A stretch of 7,080 nucleotides of DNA, from assembly GCA_014379305.1 (NCBI GenBank), contig JACMMB010000225.1, forward strand, positions 1 through 7,080, given 5' to 3'. Position 1 is the stretch's first letter, and each line of letters begins with the position of its first letter. The notes under the pieces were generated by a model. That model ran no database searches, was not told the DNA's origin, and was given only the letters and a program-made list of their open reading frames with translations. Origin of the DNA: Akkermansiaceae bacterium. GTDB taxonomy: Bacteria; Verrucomicrobiota; Verrucomicrobiia; Verrucomicrobiales; Akkermansiaceae. Positions 1-5,854 of the stretch are shown here, piece after piece. A program made the position numbers and the translations under genes.

Positions 1-23
1 GGGAGATCTTGCGGGGCTTTTTT
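1..23 (+). terminator. Possible 3' half of a plus-strand terminator at the window edge
   Basis: The window opens with a G-rich stretch (GCGGGGC at 11-17) followed directly by six T residues (18-23). That is how the descending arm and U-tract of a rho-independent terminator look. The matching GC-rich left arm would lie outside the window, so the hairpin cannot be confirmed. If real, it would end a plus-strand gene to the left that converges on the minus-strand genes here. Positions 24-110 hold no supportable gene, only very short open frames. Confidence 0.25.
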
Positions 24-110
24 GCTTCCGATAACTCATGCCGAGGTGCAAGGAAGACAATACTTAGGAAAACTTAATGAATCAAGAACGGGTTCGCATT
101 CATCGCCCCT

Positions 111-143
111 TAAATAAAAAACCCGCGCCTTTTCAGGCGCGGG
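111..143 (-). terminator. Rho-independent terminator of the PEP-CTERM gene
   Basis: Read on the minus strand, a perfect 9-bp stem (CCCGCGCCT / AGGCGCGGG) encloses a GAAA tetraloop and is followed immediately by TTTTTTATTTA. The stem is almost all G:C and the loop is of the stable GNRA type. It lies about 31 bp after the stop codon of the PEP-CTERM gene, the expected place for intrinsic termination. On the plus strand the hairpin is followed by AAACAAT rather than T residues, so it should act mainly on minus-strand transcripts. Confidence 0.9.
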
Positions 144-174
144 AAACAATTTCATGAAATACTGGGAAACCAAC

Positions 175-870
175 TCAACGCCGGCGTCTTACGCAGAAGC
201 CGAGGGCTCCGACTATGGATAATATAGCTGCGGAAGGTTCCGGTACCACGGTTGCCGAGATTGTGCCTACTTTGAAGGCATCCACTTCGGCGCCGGATAC
301 CACACCACGTTTGGTTCCAAACAGGATGGCATTGACTCCGGCCGGGGAATTGATCGCAACAATCCTCGAAGATGAACTGGAGGTGCTAAGATCGGTTTGC
401 TCGGACATAAAGCCCAATGAAGCCAACCCGGAGTAAGTAACGCTGTTTAGGTTGCTGTTGGAGATATTTCCAACCCAGTAAGTAACATCGCGGTCGTAAG
501 GACCGGGTGACGGCTGGATTTGCAGACTGCCGACATCTACGAGAGTATCGAAAACGAAAAGAATATAATCGTTTTGACCTGAATTATCCACTTGGTGGAA
601 TGGACTTGATCCGTCTTCCTCGTTATTGGTAACTCCAAGTCCGGGACCGTACTGACCCAGTTTTGCAGCTTCGAATGCCGAATTGGACGATCCAAAGGTA
701 TAGGACCAGGCTTTGGCGGTAACTTTCACACCACTTTGAGTGAATGTTCTGGTGTTACCGGTTGTGCCACCGCCACCGGAACCGCCTAGGTTCCAAGTGA
801 TTGATTGTCCCATCAATGGGAGTGATGAAGCGACGACAAGACCTGCCGCTAAGGCAATAAACGTTTTCAT
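175..870 (-). CDS. PEP-CTERM sorting domain-containing exported protein
   Basis: A 231-residue exported protein. The N-terminus (MKTFIALAAGLVVASSLPLMG) is a Sec-type signal peptide, probably cut near residues 21-23. A Gly-rich linker follows, then a Ser/Thr/Asn-rich region with alternating hydrophobic residues that suggests a beta-sandwich. Visible landmarks are GLGV (77-80), HQVDN (92-96), DYILFVFD (101-108), DRDVTYWVGN (126-135) and a five-Ser run. The C-terminus has the full tripartite sorting signal: VPEP (209-212), a short hydrophobic segment (214-227) and RRRR (228-231). In known systems this tail is recognised and cleaved by an exosortase during delivery to the cell surface or extracellular matrix; no exosortase gene is present here. 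The frame opens 15 codons earlier at 915, but the signal peptide begins exactly at 870, so I chose that start. There is no Shine-Dalgarno; the start is preceded by C-rich repeats. The specific function is unknown. The body resembles exosortase-dependent surface proteins in general, which I judge from pattern only. Confidence 0.9.
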   Translation of the reverse strand: MKTFIALAAGLVVASSLPLMGQSITWNLGGSGGGGTTGNTRTFTQSGVKVTAKAWSYTFGSSNSAFEAAKLGQYGPGLGVTNNEEDGSSPFHQVDNSGQNDYILFVFDTLVDVGSLQIQPSPGPYDRDVTYWVGNISNSNLNSVTYSGLASLGFMSEQTDLSTSSSSSRIVAINSPAGVNAILFGTKRGVVSGAEVDAFKVGTISATVVPEPSAAILSIVGALGFCVRRRR

Positions 871-890
871 TTGGGGGGAGTTGGGGGGTG
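871..890 (-). repeat. Tandem C-rich decamer directly upstream of the PEP-CTERM start codon
   Basis: On the plus strand TTGGGGGGAG (871-880) is followed at once by TTGGGGGGTG (881-890), two copies of a 10-bp unit differing at one position. In the mRNA of the PEP-CTERM gene this reads as two CCCCCC blocks separated by AACU, ending in AA just before AUG. It occupies the whole space where a ribosome binding site would be, and no GGAGG-like sequence is present. It may mark a non-canonical translation start or be a target for regulation. That role is inferred; the repeat itself is directly visible. Confidence 0.6.
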
Positions 891-895
891 ATGCA

Positions 896-912
896 TCAGC
901 GATAATCGCTGA
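896..912 (-). promoter_or_regulatory. Short hairpin in the presumed 5' leader of the PEP-CTERM gene
   Basis: TCAGCGA (896-902) and TCGCTGA (906-912) form a perfect 7-bp inverted repeat around a 3-nt loop, 25 bp before the start codon. There is no T-tract after it on the minus strand, so it is not a terminator. It could be an RNA leader hairpin or a dimeric operator. The short length makes chance possible. Confidence 0.35.
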
Positions 913-915
913 CAC

Positions 916-1034
916 GCTGTTAACTGCGCTATTTCTAAGGAAAAGCCAACTAAATAATTTGCCTAATTCATTTTTATTCGCAAGAAAAATCTTAATCTAT
1001 TGAAAAGGAACAAATTAACTAAAAATAATTTTAA
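916..1034. other. AT-rich intergenic region between aat and the PEP-CTERM gene
   Basis: This stretch is clearly more AT-rich than the flanking genes and has no coding potential that I can support on either strand. It contains one copy of an 11-bp direct repeat, part of the second, and a weak promoter candidate. It most likely holds the promoter of the PEP-CTERM gene. No GC-rich terminator follows aat, so read-through from the upstream operon is also possible. Confidence 0.6.
954..983 (-). promoter_or_regulatory. Weak sigma70-like promoter candidate for the PEP-CTERM gene
   Basis: On the minus strand TTGCGA (978-983) and AATTAT (954-959) are separated by 18 bp. Each matches the -35 and -10 consensus at four of six positions. 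Transcription would start near 947, giving a leader of about 75 nt that includes the hairpin and the C-rich repeat. The surrounding 916-1034 region is very AT-rich, so similar matches arise easily by chance. Confidence 0.2.
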
Positions 1035-1042
1035 CTAAAAAA
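1015..1042. repeat. Direct repeat of an 11-bp AT-rich unit over the aat stop codon
   Basis: TTAACTAAAAA occurs at 1015-1025 and again at 1031-1041, a start-to-start spacing of 16 bp. The second copy contains the aat stop codon (TAG on the minus strand, 1037-1035). No GC-rich hairpin accompanies it, so aat has no recognisable intrinsic terminator here. The repeat could be a protein binding site for the downstream promoter or merely low-complexity sequence. Confidence 0.4.
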
Positions 1043-1607
1043 CACTGGAGACAGCATCTTGAATCATTTTCAAATAGCTTTCACGCGAAAGCTCAATACC
1101 ACCGAAGCTTCTGAGATGATCTGTCATCCACTGTGTATCCAGCAAATGGAACTCATTTTTCCTGAGGCGATCCACCAAGGCGACCAGTGCAATCTTTGAA
1201 GCGTCGTCCTTGCGGGAAAACATACTTTCGCCAAAAAATGCCTTGCCTATCAGCACACCGTACAAGCCGCCTTGCAGCCCTTCCTGGTCCCAGCATTCCA
1301 CAGATACCGCATGACCGAGGTCGTGAAGTTTACAATAACTCTCGAGGATCACCTCATCAATCCAGGTCTCATTTCGATCCGCGCATCCCAGCATTACTTC
1401 TCGAAAAGACGTGTTAAAGCGGACCTCGAAAGGATTTTTTCTCAGCTTGCGCCGCAGTCCGCAGGGAATGTGAAAACGCTCGTCGAGCGGGATAATGCCT
1501 CTGAGCTGGGGCGAATACCAGACGATCCGCCCCTCCTCCGCCATCGGAAAAATGCCTTGTGAATAGGCTTCAAGAAGGGTTGCCGGCGGTATGATTTCCT
1601 GTGTCAT
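1035..1607 (-). CDS. aat: Leucyl/phenylalanyl-tRNA--protein transferase
   Basis: Aat transfers Leu or Phe from aminoacyl-tRNA to proteins with N-terminal Arg or Lys, creating primary N-degrons for ClpS/ClpAP in the cytoplasm. The 190-residue product matches the family throughout: LLEAYSQGIFPM (11-22), the WYSP element (30-33), ETWI (80-83), YGVLIGKAFFGESMFSR (116-132) and LLDTQWMTDHL (155-165). D157 and Q159 align with the Asp and Gln that E. coli Aat uses for catalysis (Asp186 and Gln188). The protein is shorter than the 234-residue E. coli enzyme because the N-terminal region is reduced, as in many non-enteric homologues. The start at 1607 fits the family's N-terminus. It lies 15 bp after the preceding gene's stop and has no clear Shine-Dalgarno, suggesting translation coupled to that gene. 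Downstream there is no obvious terminator. Confidence 0.95.
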   Translation of the reverse strand: MTQEIIPPATLLEAYSQGIFPMAEEGRIVWYSPQLRGIIPLDERFHIPCGLRRKLRKNPFEVRFNTSFREVMLGCADRNETWIDEVILESYCKLHDLGHAVSVECWDQEGLQGGLYGVLIGKAFFGESMFSRKDDASKIALVALVDRLRKNEFHLLDTQWMTDHLRSFGGIELSRESYLKMIQDAVSSVF

Positions 1608-1622
1608 GAAAGTGGCGGATGC

Positions 1623-2015
1623 TTAGCTTGGATTGGGTTCAAATGGCAACCAGTCCTCACCATCCAGTGGCTGCGACCCCGATAAATCACCAATCCATTC
1701 CCAAACCCAGGCCTGCAACGAGCCTCCACCCTCCAAATACACCGTGGTTTTCACCCGGCGATATTCCCGCGGTTCGGCCGCATCCTTGGTGATTCCTTCG
1801 AAAAAATCCAATGCCCGTAAATCCTCGTCACTCACCTCATAGACTTCACCTCTGACACCGGACCCTCCTCCGCAGACCAAGGCCGGATACCAATCTATCC
1901 GATACATCTTTCCGAATATTTTTCCCCTACCCAACCCTTCACAGCCAGCCATGCGGAAATGATTCGAGCCGCCCTTCCTCAGTGTTCCGTAAACAAAAAC
2001 GGCATTACGCTTCAT
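1623..2015 (-). CDS. Gamma-glutamylcyclotransferase-like (GGCT/AIG2 fold) protein
   Basis: A 130-residue soluble protein of the gamma-glutamylcyclotransferase-like superfamily. It begins with the family signature VFVYGTLRKGGSNH (6-19), the loop that binds the gamma-glutamyl or similar substrate. YPAL (43-46) and GEVYEVSDEDLRALDFFEG (56-74) follow. E73 in LDFFEG sits where the catalytic acid of the family lies, and YRRVKTTVYL (85-94) is the usual closing beta-strand region. Members release 5-oxoproline from gamma-glutamyl amines or peptides, but many bacterial ones (YtfP-like) have no proven substrate, so the reaction here is uncertain. The ATG overlaps the obg stop codon as ATGA, and no Shine-Dalgarno precedes it. 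Translation therefore probably depends on ribosomes finishing obg. The gene is followed after 15 bp by aat. Confidence 0.88.
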   Translation of the reverse strand: MKRNAVFVYGTLRKGGSNHFRMAGCEGLGRGKIFGKMYRIDWYPALVCGGGSGVRGEVYEVSDEDLRALDFFEGITKDAAEPREYRRVKTTVYLEGGGSLQAWVWEWIGDLSGSQPLDGEDWLPFEPNPS

Positions 2016-3064
2016 TGTTTTGCGCGATGCGAAACCTCGTTATCAAGAACCAGTTTGAGATCATCGAGACCCGTCCCCTGTTCCGCTGAGATTGCGATCA
2101 CCTCCACTTTTGGAAATCGCAATTTGAAGGCCGCGAGATGTTCCGCGGATCCCTCAAGGTCCATTTTATTTGCCACGACTTTCCATGGAAATCTCGAAAG
2201 CTCCTCATCATACTCCTTGATCTCTTTGCGCAGGATTTCCAGATCGCTCAAGGGATCGCGCCCTTCGCTGCCCGCCATGTCCAAAACGAAGAGCAACACA
2301 CGGCAACGTGTGATGTGCCTCAGAAATTCATGACCGAGTCCGCGATTTTCATGAGCCCCTTCGATCAAGCCCGGAATATCGGCAACCGTGCAACGACGGA
2401 AACCATCGAACTCCACCACGCCGATCATTGGTTGCAGGGTTGTGAAAGGATAGGAACCGACCTTCGGCTTCGCTGCGGAAAGTTTTCCCAACAAAGTGGA
2501 TTTCCCGGCATTGGGGAAACCCACCAGGCCTGCATCGGCAATGCGACGCAGTTCCAGATAAAAGATTCCCTGCGCACCAGGAGTGCCAAGCGTGTGCTCG
2601 GTGGGCGTTTGATTCGTCGCGGTGCGGAACTTGAAATTGCCAAGCCCCCCGATGCCTCCCTGGCATAAAACCAGAGTCTGACCCTCCTCCACTAGATCCG
2701 CGATCGGATCCATATCTATCCCCTCTTCACTCCGCTCCAGATCCACAGCTTCATGGACCGTCGCAGCGTCGGTGCGATAAACCACCGTCCCCGGAGGTAC
2801 TTTCCCGATGATTCTTTTGCCGCTTCTGCCGGTTTTTTTATGCTGTCCGCCAGGTCTTCCGTCCTCCGCAATCAACTTCGGATCGTAATGATACTGCCGG
2901 AGTGTGTCCGTAGAATTATCCACTACTAAAACCACTTCTCCGCCATTTCCTCCGTCGCCCCCGTCGGGCCCGCCGCGTGGCACAAACTTTTCCCGGCGCC
3001 ACGAGACGACGCCGTCGCCTCCGTCACCTGCCTTGGCTAAAATCCTGATATGGTCGATAAACAT
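2012..3064 (-). CDS. obg: GTPase Obg (CgtA), ribosome-associated
   Basis: Obg is an essential GTPase that binds the 50S subunit during late assembly and is linked to (p)ppGpp signalling. The 350-residue product has the two core domains. The Gly-rich Obg domain covers about 1-170, with GDGGDGVVSWRREKFVPRGG (13-32) and the GGIGGLGN element (136-143). The G domain follows: G1 GFPNAGKST (182-190), G2 threonines at 208-209, G3 DIPG (229-232), G4 NKMD (299-302) and G5 SAEQG (326-330). It ends soon after G5, so it lacks the long acidic tail of E. coli ObgE and the OCT domain of Firmicutes. Between the conserved GTVV (92-95) and EEGQ (126-129) there are about 17 residues more than in E. coli ObgE. 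MFIDHI is the canonical start. sufE lies 47 bp upstream, whereas rplU and rpmA, the usual upstream neighbours of obg in many bacteria, are absent. Its stop overlaps the next gene's start. Confidence 0.97.
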   Translation of the reverse strand: MFIDHIRILAKAGDGGDGVVSWRREKFVPRGGPDGGDGGNGGEVVLVVDNSTDTLRQYHYDPKLIAEDGRPGGQHKKTGRSGKRIIGKVPPGTVVYRTDAATVHEAVDLERSEEGIDMDPIADLVEEGQTLVLCQGGIGGLGNFKFRTATNQTPTEHTLGTPGAQGIFYLELRRIADAGLVGFPNAGKSTLLGKLSAAKPKVGSYPFTTLQPMIGVVEFDGFRRCTVADIPGLIEGAHENRGLGHEFLRHITRCRVLLFVLDMAGSEGRDPLSDLEILRKEIKEYDEELSRFPWKVVANKMDLEGSAEHLAAFKLRFPKVEVIAISAEQGTGLDDLKLVLDNEVSHRAKQ

Positions 3065-3111
3065 TTCCGGAGCTTCTATTTTCCCTCACACGCACGTCAA
3101 CGGCAATACAT

Positions 3112-3528
3112 TCACTGCGCGAATGCCAGCGCCCGCTGTTTCATCTGTATCGCCATCAAGTTCAGGGCATTTGCCCGCGTCGGCGCCAGATGCTCTTTCA
3201 GTCCCGAGCGATCCACAAAACCCATGTCCGCGGTAAGGATCGCATCCGGCGTTTCACCATTCAAGACGCCGATAAATAGCGCGATCATGCCCTTGGTGAT
3301 CAGCGAATCGGAATCTGCATAATAATAAACCCTGCCCTCATCCATTTTCGCATCAAGCCAGACCTGGGATTGACAGCCCTTGATCAAATGATCCGCGTTC
3401 CGCGCCTCGTCTGCTAGCGGCTCGAGCTGTTTTCCCAAGCCAATCACATATTCATACCGCTCGGTCCAATCCTGGAACAGATCCAGATTTTCCAATAGCC
3501 GTACTTGTTTTTCCTTAATTCCGCTCAT
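3112..3528 (-). CDS. sufE: SufE family sulfur acceptor for Fe-S cluster assembly
   Basis: SufE takes persulfide sulfur from the cysteine desulfurase SufS and stimulates it, feeding Fe-S cluster assembly on SufBCD in the cytoplasm. With the start at 3528 the protein has 138 residues, the same length as E. coli SufE. The active-site cysteine is C52 in IKGCQSQVW (49-57), equivalent to Cys51 of E. coli. Other family features are the early WTERYEYVIGLGKQL (21-35), DSDSLITKGMIALF (72-85) and LAPTRANAL near the C-terminus. The frame extends upstream to a TTG at 3573 with ATGs at 3570 and 3561. I chose 3528 because AAGGA lies six bases before it and the family begins there. No sufS or sufBCD is in the window, so this is a detached sufE. 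It sits between the prenyltransferase-like gene (52-bp gap) and obg (47-bp gap). Confidence 0.95.
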   Translation of the reverse strand: MSGIKEKQVRLLENLDLFQDWTERYEYVIGLGKQLEPLADEARNADHLIKGCQSQVWLDAKMDEGRVYYYADSDSLITKGMIALFIGVLNGETPDAILTADMGFVDRSGLKEHLAPTRANALNLMAIQMKQRALAFAQ

Positions 3529-3534
3529 CAGAAA

Positions 3535-3539
3535 TCCTT
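3535..3539 (-). promoter_or_regulatory. Shine-Dalgarno sequence that fixes the sufE start
   Basis: AAGGA on the minus strand lies six bases before the ATG at 3528. It is the only convincing ribosome binding site at correct spacing in the window and argues for the short form of SufE over the upstream TTG and ATG candidates. Confidence 0.7.
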
Positions 3540-3580
3540 CGGGCAATGGAATGCGGAACATTGCAAACATCAAGCCCGTA

Positions 3581-4495
3581 TCAGGTCGCAGGCGACAATC
3601 TTTGGATAGCGCGACCTACCATGAAACAAGCTGGAGGGAGAAGCACCGCCGTCAGGAACATTGCGTCACTGGTTTCAACCCGCTGCAATTGTAGCCAGAT
3701 TAGCGCCATTGGAAGCGTCAGGACCCAATCTACCAATGGAATACCTGCCAGCAATGCGGATACAAAATCCGACACCGGGGACTGATATTTGGTCAGGCAT
3801 AGAATCAGCCACAGACCAAACGGCACCAACCCAATCCAACCAAGAACGGGATTGATCAGCAAAGGGAGGGCTGCCGCAATCAATCCCCCAGCGAACAGCA
3901 GTCCCCTTGCCTGCCACTTTTTTTCTCGCGGGACATCGCCCTTTGACTCCCACCGCGCACTCAATGAGAGAGCAACGATATACATCAACAATGCAAACGC
4001 CGGAAATGCCGCCGCCCCGGAAAAACCTCCGCGCATCGCCACATATCCCAAAATCGGCAGGCACGCCCGACACAACCCCATGGGCACCACTGACAGAGCC
4101 GTTTTCTTGTGAATTTTCGTATAGAACGCGATGAATCCCGCCAATATGAGCGCCACTACCATTGCTGCCCAACCATAACGCGCGGCCAGCGCTAGGCCCG
4201 CCAAGGTCCCCACCAATCCAATCGCGAAATACGCTGATGACCCGAACATCCCTTGTGGCAAAGCCCGTTCCGGTCGGTTCACCCGATCCCAATCCAAATC
4301 CGCCCAATCATTGAAAAAATTCCCGGAAATATATAAAAGAACCGCGCTTGCCGTCAGTGCCCACGGCCAGGTGAAACTGTTTCCATCACGCGCGCAGCCT
4401 AACAAAACCCCCGCACCCAGATTGCTCACTACGCTGGGAACGTTTGCAATCCGCGCAGTTGCCAACAGCGCGTAAATCTTCCCTGCCGAATTCAT
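3581..4495 (-). CDS. UbiA-family prenyltransferase-like integral membrane protein
   Basis: A 304-residue polytopic membrane protein of the UbiA superfamily, whose members attach isoprenoid chains to aromatic or other acceptors within the membrane. The first Asp-rich motif is intact: NDWADLDWD (62-70), followed by NRPERALPQG (73-82), which resembles the NRPxRPLPSG of the family and binds Mg-diphosphate. About eight or nine hydrophobic segments are visible. The second motif region is SARWESKGD (179-187), with Glu183 and Asp187 in place of the usual paired aspartates. The N-terminus (TARIANVPSVVSNLGAG) resembles the RxSNLPTV type of UbiA protein, including EboC-like ones, rather than UbiA or MenA proper. 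The acceptor is unknown and no quinone, heme or chlorophyll genes are nearby. GTG codons at 4501 and 4498 are alternative starts; I prefer the ATG at 4495. There is no clear Shine-Dalgarno. The gene starts 47 bp after the DUF1552 stop. Confidence 0.85.
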   Translation of the reverse strand: MNSAGKIYALLATARIANVPSVVSNLGAGVLLGCARDGNSFTWPWALTASAVLLYISGNFFNDWADLDWDRVNRPERALPQGMFGSSAYFAIGLVGTLAGLALAARYGWAAMVVALILAGFIAFYTKIHKKTALSVVPMGLCRACLPILGYVAMRGGFSGAAAFPAFALLMYIVALSLSARWESKGDVPREKKWQARGLLFAGGLIAAALPLLINPVLGWIGLVPFGLWLILCLTKYQSPVSDFVSALLAGIPLVDWVLTLPMALIWLQLQRVETSDAMFLTAVLLPPACFMVGRAIQRLSPAT

Positions 4496-4542
4496 CACCA
4501 CAGCAGAACGAACCCGGACAAAAGCGCAAGTTTTCTATCAAC

Positions 4543-5832
4543 TCAGGAAATTTTCTCAAGCTTCCCGTTTGAATCACCGATCCGGTCCGCTTTTGCGCCC
4601 ATCCGCTCCATCAGCGATAGATAAAGGTTGGTCATCGGCGTCCCGTGCTCTGCCTGTATCACCCGCCCTTGTTTCAGTCCGCCGCCGTGACCTGCAAGGA
4701 TCAAGGGCAGGTCAGCATGGTCGTGTCGGTCACCATCGCGGATACCGCTTCCATAAAGAATCATGGAACTATCCAACAAATTTCCATTTCCATCAGGCGT
4801 CTGGCGAAGTTTTTCCAAGAACCACGCGAACTGCTCAACGTAAAATTGATCGATTTTGGCGATCTGGTCCAGATTCTCGGCTTTGTGCTGGTGATGGGAA
4901 ATCTGATGATGCCCGTTGGAAACGCCGATCTCCGGAAAACTCCGCGTAGATCCATCATGTGCCAGCAGAAAAGTCGCGACCCGCGTCGCGTCTGTCTGAA
5001 AGCCGAGAATCATCATTTGATACATCATTCTGATGTGTTCCTGATAGGTCTCCGGCACTCCGTTCGGTCGATGGTACTCGGGGACTTCGACCCTGAATTT
5101 TTCCGAGTTTTCGATGCGCGATTCCACCTCGCGCACGGCTGTCAGGTATTCATCCATTTTCCCCTTGTCACTGGCATCGAGGCGTTGATTGAAACGCTTC
5201 GCATCCTCCATCACGAAGTCCAATATGCTCTTGTGGCGCTCTCGCCGTAACTTGTCCGTCTTCTCGTCACCGGAGCCAAAGAGTTTCTCAAAAACCATAC
5301 GCGGATCGCGCTCTGCCGGTGCCGGCGTGCTTTCGCTGCGCCATGAAAGGTTGAACTGATACGCGCACGAATAGCCGGAATCGCAGTTACCCGAGAGTCG
5401 CGGTGGATCAGTGGAAAGCTCCAAGGAAGGGATACGCGTTTGAAAACCGATTTGCTGCGCGATAATCTGGTCCACCGATTGCCCGACCTGGATATCCGAG
5501 CCCGCCGTCTTCCTTGCCTGGCAACCGGTAAGAAACGTCGCGTTCGCACGGGCATGGTCCCCCGCACCGTCGCCATTTCCACTGGCCTTGTCGTGATTGA
5601 GATTTCTCAAAACGGAATAATGCTCACGCACTCCCTCAAGCGAACGCAGACCAGCCGAGACATTTTCACTGCCTTTGGGAAACCACTGTTCCACATTCAC
5701 GCCGTTGGGAATATAAACGAATGCCATCCGCGTCGGTGTCGCCGCCTTGGCCATGCTGGCTCCCAGGCTCTGCAAGCTCGGCAAAGCGAGGGTCGTTGCG
5801 AGTCCTTTGAGAAATGTCCTGCGTTTGTTCAT
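4543..5832 (-). CDS. DUF1552 domain protein, Tat-exported
   Basis: A 429-residue exported protein of the DUF1552 family, of unknown function and common in Planctomycetota, Verrucomicrobiota and Myxococcota. The N-terminus MNKRRTFLKGLATTLALP carries a twin-arginine motif (R4-R5, RRTFLK) followed by a hydrophobic segment and a likely cleavage site after AKA (28-30). This points to export of a folded, possibly cofactor-bearing protein. Family landmarks are RMAFVYIPNGVN (35-46), GDHARANATFLTG (91-103), the His-rich GHHQISHHQH (307-316), ILYGSGIRDGDRHDHADLP (358-376), LILAGHGGG (377-385) and HGTPMTNLYLSL (396-407). The clustered His and Asp residues suggest metal binding, which is inference. The frame opens at 5892, but that would overlap the upstream gene and bury the Tat signal, so I use 5832. 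The start lies 22 bp after the DUF1592 protein's stop. The tandem arrangement is recurrent in PVC genomes and suggests a working pair in the cell envelope. Confidence 0.93.
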   Translation of the reverse strand: MNKRRTFLKGLATTLALPSLQSLGASMAKAATPTRMAFVYIPNGVNVEQWFPKGSENVSAGLRSLEGVREHYSVLRNLNHDKASGNGDGAGDHARANATFLTGCQARKTAGSDIQVGQSVDQIIAQQIGFQTRIPSLELSTDPPRLSGNCDSGYSCAYQFNLSWRSESTPAPAERDPRMVFEKLFGSGDEKTDKLRRERHKSILDFVMEDAKRFNQRLDASDKGKMDEYLTAVREVESRIENSEKFRVEVPEYHRPNGVPETYQEHIRMMYQMMILGFQTDATRVATFLLAHDGSTRSFPEIGVSNGHHQISHHQHKAENLDQIAKIDQFYVEQFAWFLEKLRQTPDGNGNLLDSSMILYGSGIRDGDRHDHADLPLILAGHGGGLKQGRVIQAEHGTPMTNLYLSLMERMGAKADRIGDSNGKLEKIS

Positions 5833-5854
5833 TACACTTTGCAAAAATGGCTGA

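Noticed and set aside
77..103. Imperfect nested inverted repeat (ATGAAT ... ATTCAT with GAAC/GTTC inside)
   Set aside because: The stems are only 4-6 bp with mismatched intervening bases and no T-tract or gene start beside them, so chance is the better explanation.
740..1003. Plus-strand open frame with a Pro-rich start overlapping the PEP-CTERM 5' end and the intergenic region
   Set aside because: The Pro run is the antisense reading of the Gly-rich linker of the PEP-CTERM protein. The rest crosses AT-rich intergenic DNA, and there is no family match I can recognise.
2138..2668. Plus-strand open frame of 176 codons opposite obg
   Set aside because: It is antisense to conserved G-domain coding sequence and has no recognisable motif.
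3065..3111. TTGACG in the gap upstream of obg as a possible -35 promoter box
   Set aside because: No acceptable -10 element lies 16-18 bp downstream of it, so I do not list a promoter, although a separate obg promoter remains possible.
3675..4307. Minus-strand 210-codon frame inside the UbiA-like gene
   Set aside because: It is a shifted frame of the same strand; the UbiA frame carries the Asp-rich motif and membrane segments, whereas this one is Gly/Arg/Ser-rich without any motif.
4645..5250. Plus-strand open frame of about 200 codons opposite the DUF1552 gene
   Set aside because: It lies wholly antisense to a well-supported DUF1552 protein, shows no recognisable domain, and long antisense frames are common opposite GC-rich genes.
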